The position numbers were made by a program, and so were the translations under genes. From Ruegeria marina (GTDB lineage: Bacteria > Pseudomonadota > Alphaproteobacteria > Rhodobacterales > Rhodobacteraceae), in the NCBI RefSeq assembly GCF_900101475.1, contig NZ_FMZV01000014.1:62001-126000 (forward strand): a stretch of 64,000 bases of DNA. The letters run 5' to 3'. Positions 42,642 through 51,000 of this stretch are shown in pieces. Below the pieces are notes generated by a model. That model was not told the origin of the DNA. It searched no databases and worked only from the letters and a program-made list of their open reading frames with translations. Position 1 is the first letter of the stretch; every line of letters begins with the position of its first letter.

Positions 42642-43388
42642 ATGAGACTGAACGGAAAGACCGCAATCGTCACGGGTGGCGCGCAGGGTTTCGGCGCTGG
42701 GATCGTGGCCAAGTTCGTGTCCGAAGGCGCGCGCGTCATGGTTGCCGACATCAACATCGAACAGGCACAGAAAACGGCGGCCGAAATGGATGGTGACGCC
42801 ATTGCCCACCAGGTCGACGTATCCGATGGAAACTCGGTCGACGCGATGGCGGCAGCGGCATTGCGCCGGTTCGGACATGTGGACATCCTGGTCAACAACG
42901 CGGGCGTGACGCATCTGCCGACCCCGCTGGAGGATGTCAGCGAAGCCGATTTCGACCGGGTGTTCCTGGTCAACATGAAGTCGGTCTACCTGACCGCCCG
43001 CGCGTTGGTTCCCCATATGAAGGGGCGTGGCAACGGTGCAATCCTGAATATCGCCTCCACCGCAGGCGTTTCGCCGCGCCCCCGGCTGAACTGGTACAAT
43101 GCTTCCAAGGGTTGGATGATTACGGCGACCAGGACCATGGCTGTCGAACTTGCCCCGTCGGGAGTTCGTGTGAACGCGTTGAACCCCGTTGCCGGTGAAA
43201 CCCCGCTGCTCAAGTCCTTTATGGGCGAGGATACGCCGGAGACGCGCGCCAAGTTTCTGGCGACAATCCCGCTGGGCCGGTTCTCGACACCGCAGGACAT
43301 GGGCAACGCCGCCTGTTTCTTGTGCTCGGACGAGGCCAGCATGATCACTGGCGTCGCCATGGAAGTCGATGGCGGTCGCTGCATTTGA
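42642..43388 (+). CDS. Short-chain dehydrogenase/reductase (SDR)
   Basis: This 248-residue classical SDR has cofactor motif TGGAQGFGAGIVAKF, acidic ADINIE (suggesting NAD preference), NNAGVTHLPTP and catalytic Ser in NIASTAGV. The YxxxK is in WYNASKGW. It ends with the usual ITGVAMEVDGGRCI. It reduces or oxidises an alcohol/ketone; the substrate is unknown. GGGAG precedes the ATG. The P1 peptidase gene follows after 24 bp on the same strand, so the two are probably co-expressed. Confidence 0.92.
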   Translation: MRLNGKTAIVTGGAQGFGAGIVAKFVSEGARVMVADINIEQAQKTAAEMDGDAIAHQVDVSDGNSVDAMAAAALRRFGHVDILVNNAGVTHLPTPLEDVSEADFDRVFLVNMKSVYLTARALVPHMKGRGNGAILNIASTAGVSPRPRLNWYNASKGWMITATRTMAVELAPSGVRVNALNPVAGETPLLKSFMGEDTPETRAKFLATIPLGRFSTPQDMGNAACFLCSDEASMITGVAMEVDGGRCI

Positions 43389-43412
43389 GCAACCGGAGAT
43401 CAGGACCGACCA

Positions 43413-44432
43413 ATGATGCATCCCGGCCCCCGCAACCTGATCACCGATGTTCCCGGTCTGAAAGTCGGTAACGCACAGGATGACGTGCTGAAATCCGGTG
43501 CGACGGTTCTGACAGCGGACCGTCCCTTCATGGCCTCTGTCCACGTGATGGGCGGCGCGCCGGGGACACGTGAAACCGACCTTCTGGCCCCCGACAAATC
43601 GGTCGCGCGTGTCGATGCGCTGGTGCTGTCCGGCGGTTCGGCCTATGGGCTGGATGCCTGTTCGGGCGTCTCGGATGCCTTGCGGGCACAGGGCCGCGGG
43701 TTCCACGTGGCCGATGCCGTGATCCCGATCGTACCGGGCGCGATCATCTTCGACCTGCTCAACGGCGGGAACAAGGACTGGAGTGAAAACCCCTATCGCA
43801 TGCTCGGTGCGGCGGCGTTTCACGCCGCAGCCGAAAATTTTGCCCTTGGCACCGCCGGGGCAGGAACCGGCGCACTCACGGCAATGCTGAAGGGGGGCCT
43901 GGGCTCGGCCTCGCTGGTGCTGCCGGATGGCACCACGGTCGGTGCATTGGTCGCGGCCAATCCGATGGGCAGCGTCACGACCCCCGGCGAGCGCCATTTC
44001 TGGGCCGCCCCGTTCGAAATCGGTGACGAATTCGGCGGGCTTGGGCCCGACAGCGCCACCGGTCTCGGACGCCAGATGGAGAGCCGTAAGGCCAAGGCCA
44101 TGCGAAACCGAACCGATGAACGCGCCAATACGACGATTGCCATCGTCGCCACCGACGCCGACCTCAGCAAGGCACAATGCCAGCGGATGGCAATTGCGGC
44201 GCACGACGGCATCGCGCGGGCCACGGTGCCCGCCCATTCTCCCGGCGACGGGGACCTCGTGTTTTCGGTTTCGACCGGCGAACGCCCGATGGCCGCGCCG
44301 GAGCGCGATCTGACCATGATCGGTCATGCTGCGGCGATCTGCCTGTCACGCGCCATCGCCCGCGCCGTGTTTCTTGCGCGACCTGCCCCGGGCGATTTGC
44401 TACCATGCTGGGAAACGGTCCAAATCACATAA
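43413..44432 (+). CDS. P1 family (DmpA/NylC-like) N-terminal-nucleophile peptidase
   Basis: This 339-residue member of peptidase family S58 is made as a precursor that cleaves itself. The expected cut is between N239 and T240 (in ERANTTIAIVATDA), exposing a threonine nucleophile as in NylC rather than the serine of DmpA. Other family motifs are NLITDVPGLKVGNAQD, VLSGGSAYGLDACSGV, GTAGAGTGALT and GALVAANPMGSV. Members hydrolyse beta-peptides, N-terminal amides or nylon oligomers; the natural substrate is unclear. It is translated after the SDR gene. Confidence 0.9.
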   Translation: MMHPGPRNLITDVPGLKVGNAQDDVLKSGATVLTADRPFMASVHVMGGAPGTRETDLLAPDKSVARVDALVLSGGSAYGLDACSGVSDALRAQGRGFHVADAVIPIVPGAIIFDLLNGGNKDWSENPYRMLGAAAFHAAAENFALGTAGAGTGALTAMLKGGLGSASLVLPDGTTVGALVAANPMGSVTTPGERHFWAAPFEIGDEFGGLGPDSATGLGRQMESRKAKAMRNRTDERANTTIAIVATDADLSKAQCQRMAIAAHDGIARATVPAHSPGDGDLVFSVSTGERPMAAPERDLTMIGHAAAICLSRAIARAVFLARPAPGDLLPCWETVQIT

Positions 44433-44544
44433 AAAGCCCGTGATCGGGTGCGACACAGTGCCTGAATGGGACATTCGGACAGTTGACTCGCACCGAGAGT
44501 AAAGTCTCTCTTTGGCGCAACGGAAAACCTGAGGAGATCACACA

Positions 44545-44958
44545 ATGAACCGCATCATTGCCACCGCCTTTGCCTGTGTCCTTGCCGTCCCTGCCCTTGC
44601 ATCCGGCGATGCCGAGAAGGGTGAAAAGGGGTTCAACAAGTGCAAGTCCTGCCACATGGTCGAATCGCCCGCCGGCGAGACCATCGTCAAGGGCGGCAAG
44701 ACAGGGCCGAACCTGTACGGCGTCGTCGGTCGCGCTGCTGGCAGCGCCGAGGATTACAAGTACAGTGACAGCATGACGGCCGCAGGGGAAAAAGGACTTG
44801 TCTGGGACGAAGAGACCTTCGTGGCCTACACGCAGGATCCGGCAGGCTTCCTGAAAACCTACCTGGATGACACCGCCGCCAAATCCAAGATGACCTTCAA
44901 GCTCAAGTCGGGCGGTGAGGATATCTTCGCCTTTCTAGAAAGCGTTGCCGCCGAATAA
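44545..44958 (+). CDS. Soluble c-type cytochrome, cytochrome c2 class
   Basis: This 137-residue class I cytochrome c has signal peptide MNRIIATAFACVLAVPALAS and haem site C33-K-S-C36-H37. The likely axial methionine is M116 (AAKSKMTFKL). The TGPNLYGVVGR segment after the haem site is typical of cytochrome c2/c550, which shuttles electrons in the periplasm between the bc1 complex and oxidases or a reaction centre. GAGGAG precedes the ATG. It has its own terminator downstream, so it is probably a single-gene transcript. No photosynthesis genes are visible nearby. Confidence 0.92.
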   Translation: MNRIIATAFACVLAVPALASGDAEKGEKGFNKCKSCHMVESPAGETIVKGGKTGPNLYGVVGRAAGSAEDYKYSDSMTAAGEKGLVWDEETFVAYTQDPAGFLKTYLDDTAAKSKMTFKLKSGGEDIFAFLESVAAE

Positions 44959-44984
44959 TGGACCCTGTCCGGGTATCGCGATCG

Positions 44985-45012
44985 AGGCCGCAGTATCAGA
45001 CTGCGGCCTTTT
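44985..45012 (+). terminator. Intrinsic terminator of the cytochrome c gene
   Basis: AGGCCGCAGT and ACTGCGGCCT form a perfect 10-bp stem with a 5-nt loop, followed by TTTTA. It lies 26 bp after the cytochrome stop. The following 45013-45181 shows no gene. Confidence 0.85.
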
Positions 45013-45181
45013 ATACGATTGAACACGCGCCGGATCGCTTCCACTTTGGAAGGGCGGAAACGCCAAGCGGGACTGACATCGCTTCGAACGCCGCAAGAAA
45101 CACCCTTTTCTGGCCGGACCGGCCCCCGATCTGACGATAGACGGGCTTCGTGCATGCAGGAGTTTTCGACATGGGGATGGT

Positions 45182-45724
45182 ATGGGTATCCTGATTCCGG
45201 CCTGGGTCGATGGCGCACTCGCCCCGGTGGACAAGTTGGAAGCGCATGAGAAAGGCCTGAAGCACAAGGCGGTATCAGTGTTCGCCGTGCGTGGCATGGA
45301 TATCCTGATTCAACGCCGGGCCCTGGGCAAATATCACACACCTGGCCTTTGGGCGAACACCTGCTGCACGCATCCGGAATGGGACGAAAGCGCCTCGGCC
45401 TGTGCGGTGCGCAGACTTCGCGAGGAACTTGGAATCACCGGACTTTACCCCGAGTATCGCCACCGGCTGGAGTACCATGCCGACGTCGGCAACAACATGG
45501 TCGAAAACGAAGTCGTGGACGTGTTTCTCGCCCATGTCCGCGGGCCGCTGGATGTCACTCCAAACCCCGATGAAGTCATGGATACCCGCTGGATCGCGTA
45601 CCACGATCTCCTGGCCGAAGTTCAGCGGTATCCCGAGCGTTTCACACCCTGGCTGAAGATCTATCTATACCACCATGCGGATACGATCTTTGGGCCGGAC
45701 CTGATCATTTCGGCAAAAGCGTGA
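45182..45724 (+). CDS. idi: Isopentenyl-diphosphate delta-isomerase, type I
   Basis: Idi interconverts IPP and DMAPP for isoprenoid synthesis. The 180-residue Nudix-fold protein has the catalytic cysteine region WANTCCTHPEWDES, the Nudix-like RRLREELGI with metal-binding glutamates and ENEVVDVFLAH. It is of standard length for bacterial type I enzymes. The ribosome-binding site is modest (GGGGATGG just upstream; overlapping ATGs at 45171 and 45177 are out of frame). It is convergent with the sensor kinase gene, whose stop follows with no gap. Confidence 0.94.
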   Translation: MGILIPAWVDGALAPVDKLEAHEKGLKHKAVSVFAVRGMDILIQRRALGKYHTPGLWANTCCTHPEWDESASACAVRRLREELGITGLYPEYRHRLEYHADVGNNMVENEVVDVFLAHVRGPLDVTPNPDEVMDTRWIAYHDLLAEVQRYPERFTPWLKIYLYHHADTIFGPDLIISAKA

Positions 45725-47950
45725 TCAGTCGTCCTCTTCCGTTGTGAACGGAAGGGTATCGCTGGGCCGTGCCTCGGAAATCTGGGCATGAAGCAGGGCC
45801 TTGCGCAGGGGTTTCGTCATGTACTGATCCAGCCCCGCGGCGAGAATCCCCTCGCAATCTCCGGACATGGCATGGGCGGTCAGCGCGACGATGGGAACGT
45901 GTCGGCCGGTTCCGGCCTCTTGCCTGCGGATTTCCATGGTTGCCTGTTTGCCATCCATTTTGGGCATCGAAATATCCATGAAAATCAGGTCCGGATGGAA
46001 CTCGCGCCAAATATCCACCGCCTCCAGGCCGTTGTCGGCAAAACGCAGGTCGATATCCAGCGACTTGACCATCTTGGCAAACACCAATTGGTTCGTCCGG
46101 TTGTCTTCCGCTGCGAGAACCTTCATTTTCCGACTTTGCCGGGGCTCGCCTTGCGGGCCTGGTTCAGCTTCCCCCCGAGGGGCCTGCTGCGCGCTTGCTG
46201 GTGCCACAGGGCAGTCCGGGACACCAGCAGCAACAGAGAACAGGAGACGAAACAGTTCCGATCGCGGAATCGGTTTCTGAAGTACCGCCTGCACATGCAG
46301 ACGCGACGGGTCACCGCTCAGCTGAGCGGGATTGGAAGAAAGCAACAAAACAGGGACATTGCCCCAATTCTGTTCCCGCAGCTTCCGTGCAAGCCCCAGA
46401 CCGTTCATGCCCGGCATGTCGTGGTCGCAAAGCACAAGGTCTATGCTGTCGTCCATCAGCCGCAGCGCCTCCTCGCCCGAGGCACAACATGTGACCCGTA
46501 CCCCGAGTTGCGACAGCTGCTTGTCCAGGATTGCCCGGTTCACACCCTGATGGTCGGCCACGAGAACATGCCTGAGCGCCCCAGGCAGGTTTGGTAATTC
46601 CGCTTGCTGCGGCTCGCTCATCGGCAAAGTGAGGCGGAACCCGAAACACGATCCCCGCCCCTCCTCGCTTTCGACCCACACGGTGCCGCCCATCATCTGG
46701 ACCAGACGCCGCGAGATGGCGAGGCCAAGCCCGGTCCCGTCGAACTGGCGGTTGCGCTCGTTCTCGACCTGGTTGAATTCGCCGAAGATATGCGAAAGCT
46801 TGGATTTCGGGATGCCGAGACCGGTGTCCTCGATCGCGACATGTATCGCGCACCGCCCCGATAGCGGATCGGGTACGCCTGTGACCCGAACCAGCACATG
46901 CCCCCGAGACGTGAACTTGACCGCGTTGCCGACCAGATTTGTCAGGACCTGACGCACGCGCCCCGGATCGCCGACGAAGAGCGTCGGCAGGAACAGGTCG
47001 TAGTCGACGAGGAGCGACAGCGCCTTGTCCCGCACCGTCGGTTGCATCAACATCGCCACTTCGTGGACACAGCGCTCCAGATCGAAGGGCTCGGGGTGCA
47101 GCACCATCTTGTCCGCTTCGATCTTGGAATAGTCCAGCACATCGTTGATGATCACCAACAAGGCTTCGCCCGAGCTTTTTATCGTGCTGGCATACAGTCT
47201 CTGTTCCTCGTCGAGAGCGGTGTCGCACAAAAGCTCGGCCATGCCCACAACGCCGTTCATCGGCGTACGGATCTCATGGCTCATGTTCGCGAGGAATGCG
47301 GACTTGGCACGATTTGCGGCTTCCGCCTTTTCGCGGGCGGCGCGCAACTCGGCCTCGTATCGGACCGTAGATGTGATGTCCAAGGCCAGGCTGACCACAT
47401 CGCCGCCATGGCCGCGCTGGTCGATCATCTTGACATATTGGTCGTTCCACAACCGAACTACGACCGGCTCCGGCGTGGGCGAGGTCCAGCGGTCAAGCAT
47501 CATTTTCTGCCATTCGGAATTGGTCAATGCATCGGTATCGACGATCCCTTCTTCTGTCATCAACTCCAGAATGCGACGGTAGGATATGCCGGGCGCAACT
47601 TCTTCGAGCCCGTCGAAGACGTTCAGATAGGCTGTGTTCGCCCCGATCAGCCGGCTTTCCGCATCAAAGAATGCGAACCCGTCCTCGATGGTCTGAATCG
47701 AGTGCCACAGCCGCCGTTCGGCGACCTCGATCTTGGCATTGGCGACGGTAAGGTCGGATTTGACCTTTTCGTTCTCGTCGCGAACCGTCGCCACCTCGGC
47801 CTGTTTTTCGCCGATCTGCCTGGTCAGGGCCAGGGCATGCCGCCCCAACTTTCGGTTGGCTGCGGACAGTTCCGCCTGTTTCAGTTCCAGCAATCTTTCG
47901 GCGGCAAGCCTCGCACGGCGTTCCTCGGCAAGCTTGTTGACCAGGCTCAT
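45725..47950 (-). CDS. Hybrid sensor histidine kinase with two receiver domains
   Basis: This 741-residue cytoplasmic kinase has no membrane segment. An N-terminal coiled coil (residues ~1-85, AEERRARLAAERLLELKQAE) leads to a PAS domain (~90-215) and HisKA with FLANMSHEIRTPMNG. The HATPase contains NLVGNAVKFTS, DTGLGIPKSKL and GTGLGLAIS. Two receivers follow: receiver 1 (LVLCDHDMPGMNG) is shorter and diverged at its acidic patch (VADHQGVN), while receiver 2 (AAEDNRTN, IFMDISMPKMDG, MTKPL) looks fully functional. Output must go through a phosphotransfer protein encoded elsewhere. It is divergent from the alpha-2-macroglobulin gene with a 134-bp gap, so envelope-related control is possible but unproven. 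Confidence 0.9.
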   Translation of the reverse strand: MSLVNKLAEERRARLAAERLLELKQAELSAANRKLGRHALALTRQIGEKQAEVATVRDENEKVKSDLTVANAKIEVAERRLWHSIQTIEDGFAFFDAESRLIGANTAYLNVFDGLEEVAPGISYRRILELMTEEGIVDTDALTNSEWQKMMLDRWTSPTPEPVVVRLWNDQYVKMIDQRGHGGDVVSLALDITSTVRYEAELRAAREKAEAANRAKSAFLANMSHEIRTPMNGVVGMAELLCDTALDEEQRLYASTIKSSGEALLVIINDVLDYSKIEADKMVLHPEPFDLERCVHEVAMLMQPTVRDKALSLLVDYDLFLPTLFVGDPGRVRQVLTNLVGNAVKFTSRGHVLVRVTGVPDPLSGRCAIHVAIEDTGLGIPKSKLSHIFGEFNQVENERNRQFDGTGLGLAISRRLVQMMGGTVWVESEEGRGSCFGFRLTLPMSEPQQAELPNLPGALRHVLVADHQGVNRAILDKQLSQLGVRVTCCASGEEALRLMDDSIDLVLCDHDMPGMNGLGLARKLREQNWGNVPVLLLSSNPAQLSGDPSRLHVQAVLQKPIPRSELFRLLFSVAAGVPDCPVAPASAQQAPRGEAEPGPQGEPRQSRKMKVLAAEDNRTNQLVFAKMVKSLDIDLRFADNGLEAVDIWREFHPDLIFMDISMPKMDGKQATMEIRRQEAGTGRHVPIVALTAHAMSGDCEGILAAGLDQYMTKPLRKALLHAQISEARPSDTLPFTTEEDD

Positions 47951-48084
47951 TCGTGACAGTCCCCAACACAACCTGGCCGACAACATCGAACAGATCGGTG
48001 AAAAAGAGCTTAAGGGCGACGGGCCGGGAATCCTTGCAAACCCACGTGTGCCCGTGCGACCTTTGCATTGAACAGGAGGTCGGT

Positions 48085-51000
48085 ATGCGACGTTTTGGAT
48101 TTTTACTAATTCTTTATTTTTCGGTGTTTTTCTCTGGTGCAACGCTCTCTCAGACGCAGCAGGTGGCCCCGGCTTTCCGCTATGTCGTGACCCGCGACAT
48201 GGACTTTTTTGGCGAGGATCTGGATGCGCTGTTCGACACCGACCTGTCATCCTGTGTGCGGGCCTGCGACGTCAACCGGGCTTGCGCTGCGTTCACCTTC
48301 AACGCCCGGTCGAACGCCTGCTTTCCCAAAAAGGGGGTTAGCCAGCAGACCCCGTACCAAGGCGCCATCTCAGCCCGGAAATGGCCGATTCCACAAGCTG
48401 TCGTGGACAGGGCGCAGGCACGCGCCGCGGAGTTGGAGTTTCTCGGAGCATCCGACCTGACGTCTGCCTCAGACCTCGCGCGGACGCTCGGCCTGCGTCA
48501 CCCGGCGGGCGATCTGGCTCTGGACCAGGTGCTGGATGCGATGCGCACCGCTTCCAATCCGGCGCAGGCGATGGGCTGGGCCGGGGTGGCGGTGTCGTTG
48601 TCTGACCGCGCCGACCTCTGGGCCGAATACGCGCGCCTGCTGCTGTCGATCCGCACCAACGACGGCACTGCCCGCGGTGATTACCAGCGGCGGGCGCTCC
48701 TGGCTTCGGTCAACGGCTACCTGCGGGCCGATCAGCCTGGCACCGAGGTGAATGCGCTCGATCTCATGGCGCAGGCGCTCGAACGCTCGGACCGCGGGCG
48801 CGACACGGTTGCGGCGCTTCGGCTTGCTTCGAAAATCCAGCCGCGCGAAGACATACTGGCCGCACTCGAGGCGGCCGTCGCGAAATACGGCTTTCGCGTC
48901 ACTGACAGCACCGTGGAAAGCGAAAGCGCACTGCCGCGCATCTGTGCGCAATTCTCCGAACCGCTGGTCAGGGCCGGGGTGGACTATGATCCCTATGTAC
49001 AGTCCCCCGATGCCCCGTTGGTGGTACAGGCGGACGGAAACCAGTTGTGTCTGGACGGGGTCGAGCACGGGCAACGCTACCGGGTGACCCTGCGCAAGGG
49101 CTTGCCCGCCGCCTCGGGCGAAACACTCTGGAAAGACGTGACCCTGAGCCATTACGTCCGCGACCGCAGCCCCGCCGTGCGCTTTCCGGGGCGGTCTTAC
49201 GTGTTGCCCAAGGCGGCGGATGCCGCGATTCCGGTTGAAACGGTGAACACGACCGCGCTGGACCTCACCCTGCGCCGGGTCAGCGACCGCAACCTGCTGC
49301 GTGCCGTGCAGGAAGGGTATTTCGGCCGGCCGCTGTCCTATTGGGAGGACCAGAGCTTTGCCGCCGACATCGCGCAAGAGGTTTGGACGGGCACCGCAGA
49401 AGTCGAAAGCGAGTTGAACCGCGACATGACCACCCGCCTGCCGCTGGCCGAGGCCATTGCCGGGCAACCGGCTGGCATCTATGCGCTTACTGCCCGTGTG
49501 CCCGGTGCCGACCCCTATGACGATCCGGGCGCGACACAATGGTTCGTCCTGTCCGACCTTGGCCTGTCCACCGTATCGGGTAACGACGGGCTGCATGTCA
49601 CCGTGCGCGGCCTGTCGGATGCCGCCGCCCGCGGCGGTGTCGCCCTGACGCTGGTGTCACGCGCCAACGCGGTGCTGGGCACCACAACAACCGACGCCGA
49701 TGGCTATGCCCGCTTCGACCCCGGCCTGGTCCGTGGCATAGGGTCGGCAGCCCCCGCACTGGTCCTCGCCAACCTGGGCGAGGACGATATCGGGTTCCTG
49801 TCGCTCACCGATCCGGCCTTTGATCTGTCCGACCGCGGCGTCGAGGGGCGCAGGCCCGCTGGCCCTGTCGATGTGTTCCTGACGACCGACCGGGGCGCCT
49901 ATCGCGCCGGCGAAACCATCAATGCAACGATGCTGAGCCGCGACAACACGGCACGCGCCATCGAGGGGCTGCCGCTGACCGCGATCCTGAGCCGGCCCGA
50001 CGGGGTTGAATATACCCGCAAAGTTTCTGACGGCGGTGTCGCCGGCGGCCATGTCTTTGCCCTGACCGTCGGCCCCAGCGCCCCGCGCGGCACCTGGCGG
50101 CTCGAGATCAGGAGCGACCCCAAGGGCGAGGCCCTGGCAAGCCAGAGCCTGCTGGTCGAGGATTTCCTGCCCGAACGTATCGACTTCTCGCTCTCGCTAC
50201 CCAATGCCCCGCTCTTTCCCGGTGACAGCCCGCCGCTTGACATCGAGGCGCGCTATCTCTTCGGCGCTGCGGGCGCCGATCTGACGATCGACGGTCAGGT
50301 GTTGCTGAGCGCCTCCGAAGAGATCGATGGCTGGCCCGGCTACCGCTTTGGCCGGCATGACGCCCATGTCTCGACCCAGAGCAGCTATTTCGGCGGCGAG
50401 CGCACGGATGCCGCAGGTCGCGCGCGCCTTGCGGTCGAGATTCCCGATGTCGATGCCGAGGGGAAACGACTTTCGGCCACTGTCATCGCAAGGCTGGCCG
50501 ATGGCTCGGCCCGTCCGGTCGAACGGCGGCTGACCGTACCCGTCTCACCCGCAACCCCGGTCATCGGTATCAAGCCGATGTTCGAAGACGTGGTGAGCGA
50601 GGGCACCGATGCGGCCTTTCAGGTCATCGGTCTGACCCCCGATCTGTCCCCGCAACCGATGCAGGTGAAATGGACGCTGAACCGCGTCGAGACCCGCTAT
50701 CAGTGGTATCAGCTCTACGGCAACTGGAACTGGGAGCCGATAACTCGCCGCACCCGCATCGCAACCGGCGAAGCGGCACTGGGCGAGGCGCCCCTGTCGC
50801 TGTCGCAGCCGGTGGAATGGGGGGAATACGAACTGGTGGTGGAACGGCTCGATGGCACCTATGTCGCCACATCGGTCGATTTCTACGCGGGCTGGTACCA
50901 GGCGGCCGATGCCTCGGCCACGCCGGATCGGCTGGAGATGTCGCTGGACCGCGAAAGCTATCGTCCCGGCGACACCGCCCGGCTGCGCATCGTTCCCCGC

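Noticed and set aside
44431-44449. Hairpin CCCG-TGAT-CGGG next to five A residues after the P1 peptidase
   Set aside because: As a terminator its U-run would face the minus strand, where no gene ends; the stem is only 4-5 bp.
45170-45182. Two ATG codons just before the idi start
   Set aside because: They are out of frame with the Nudix domain; only the ATG at 45182 leads into Idi.
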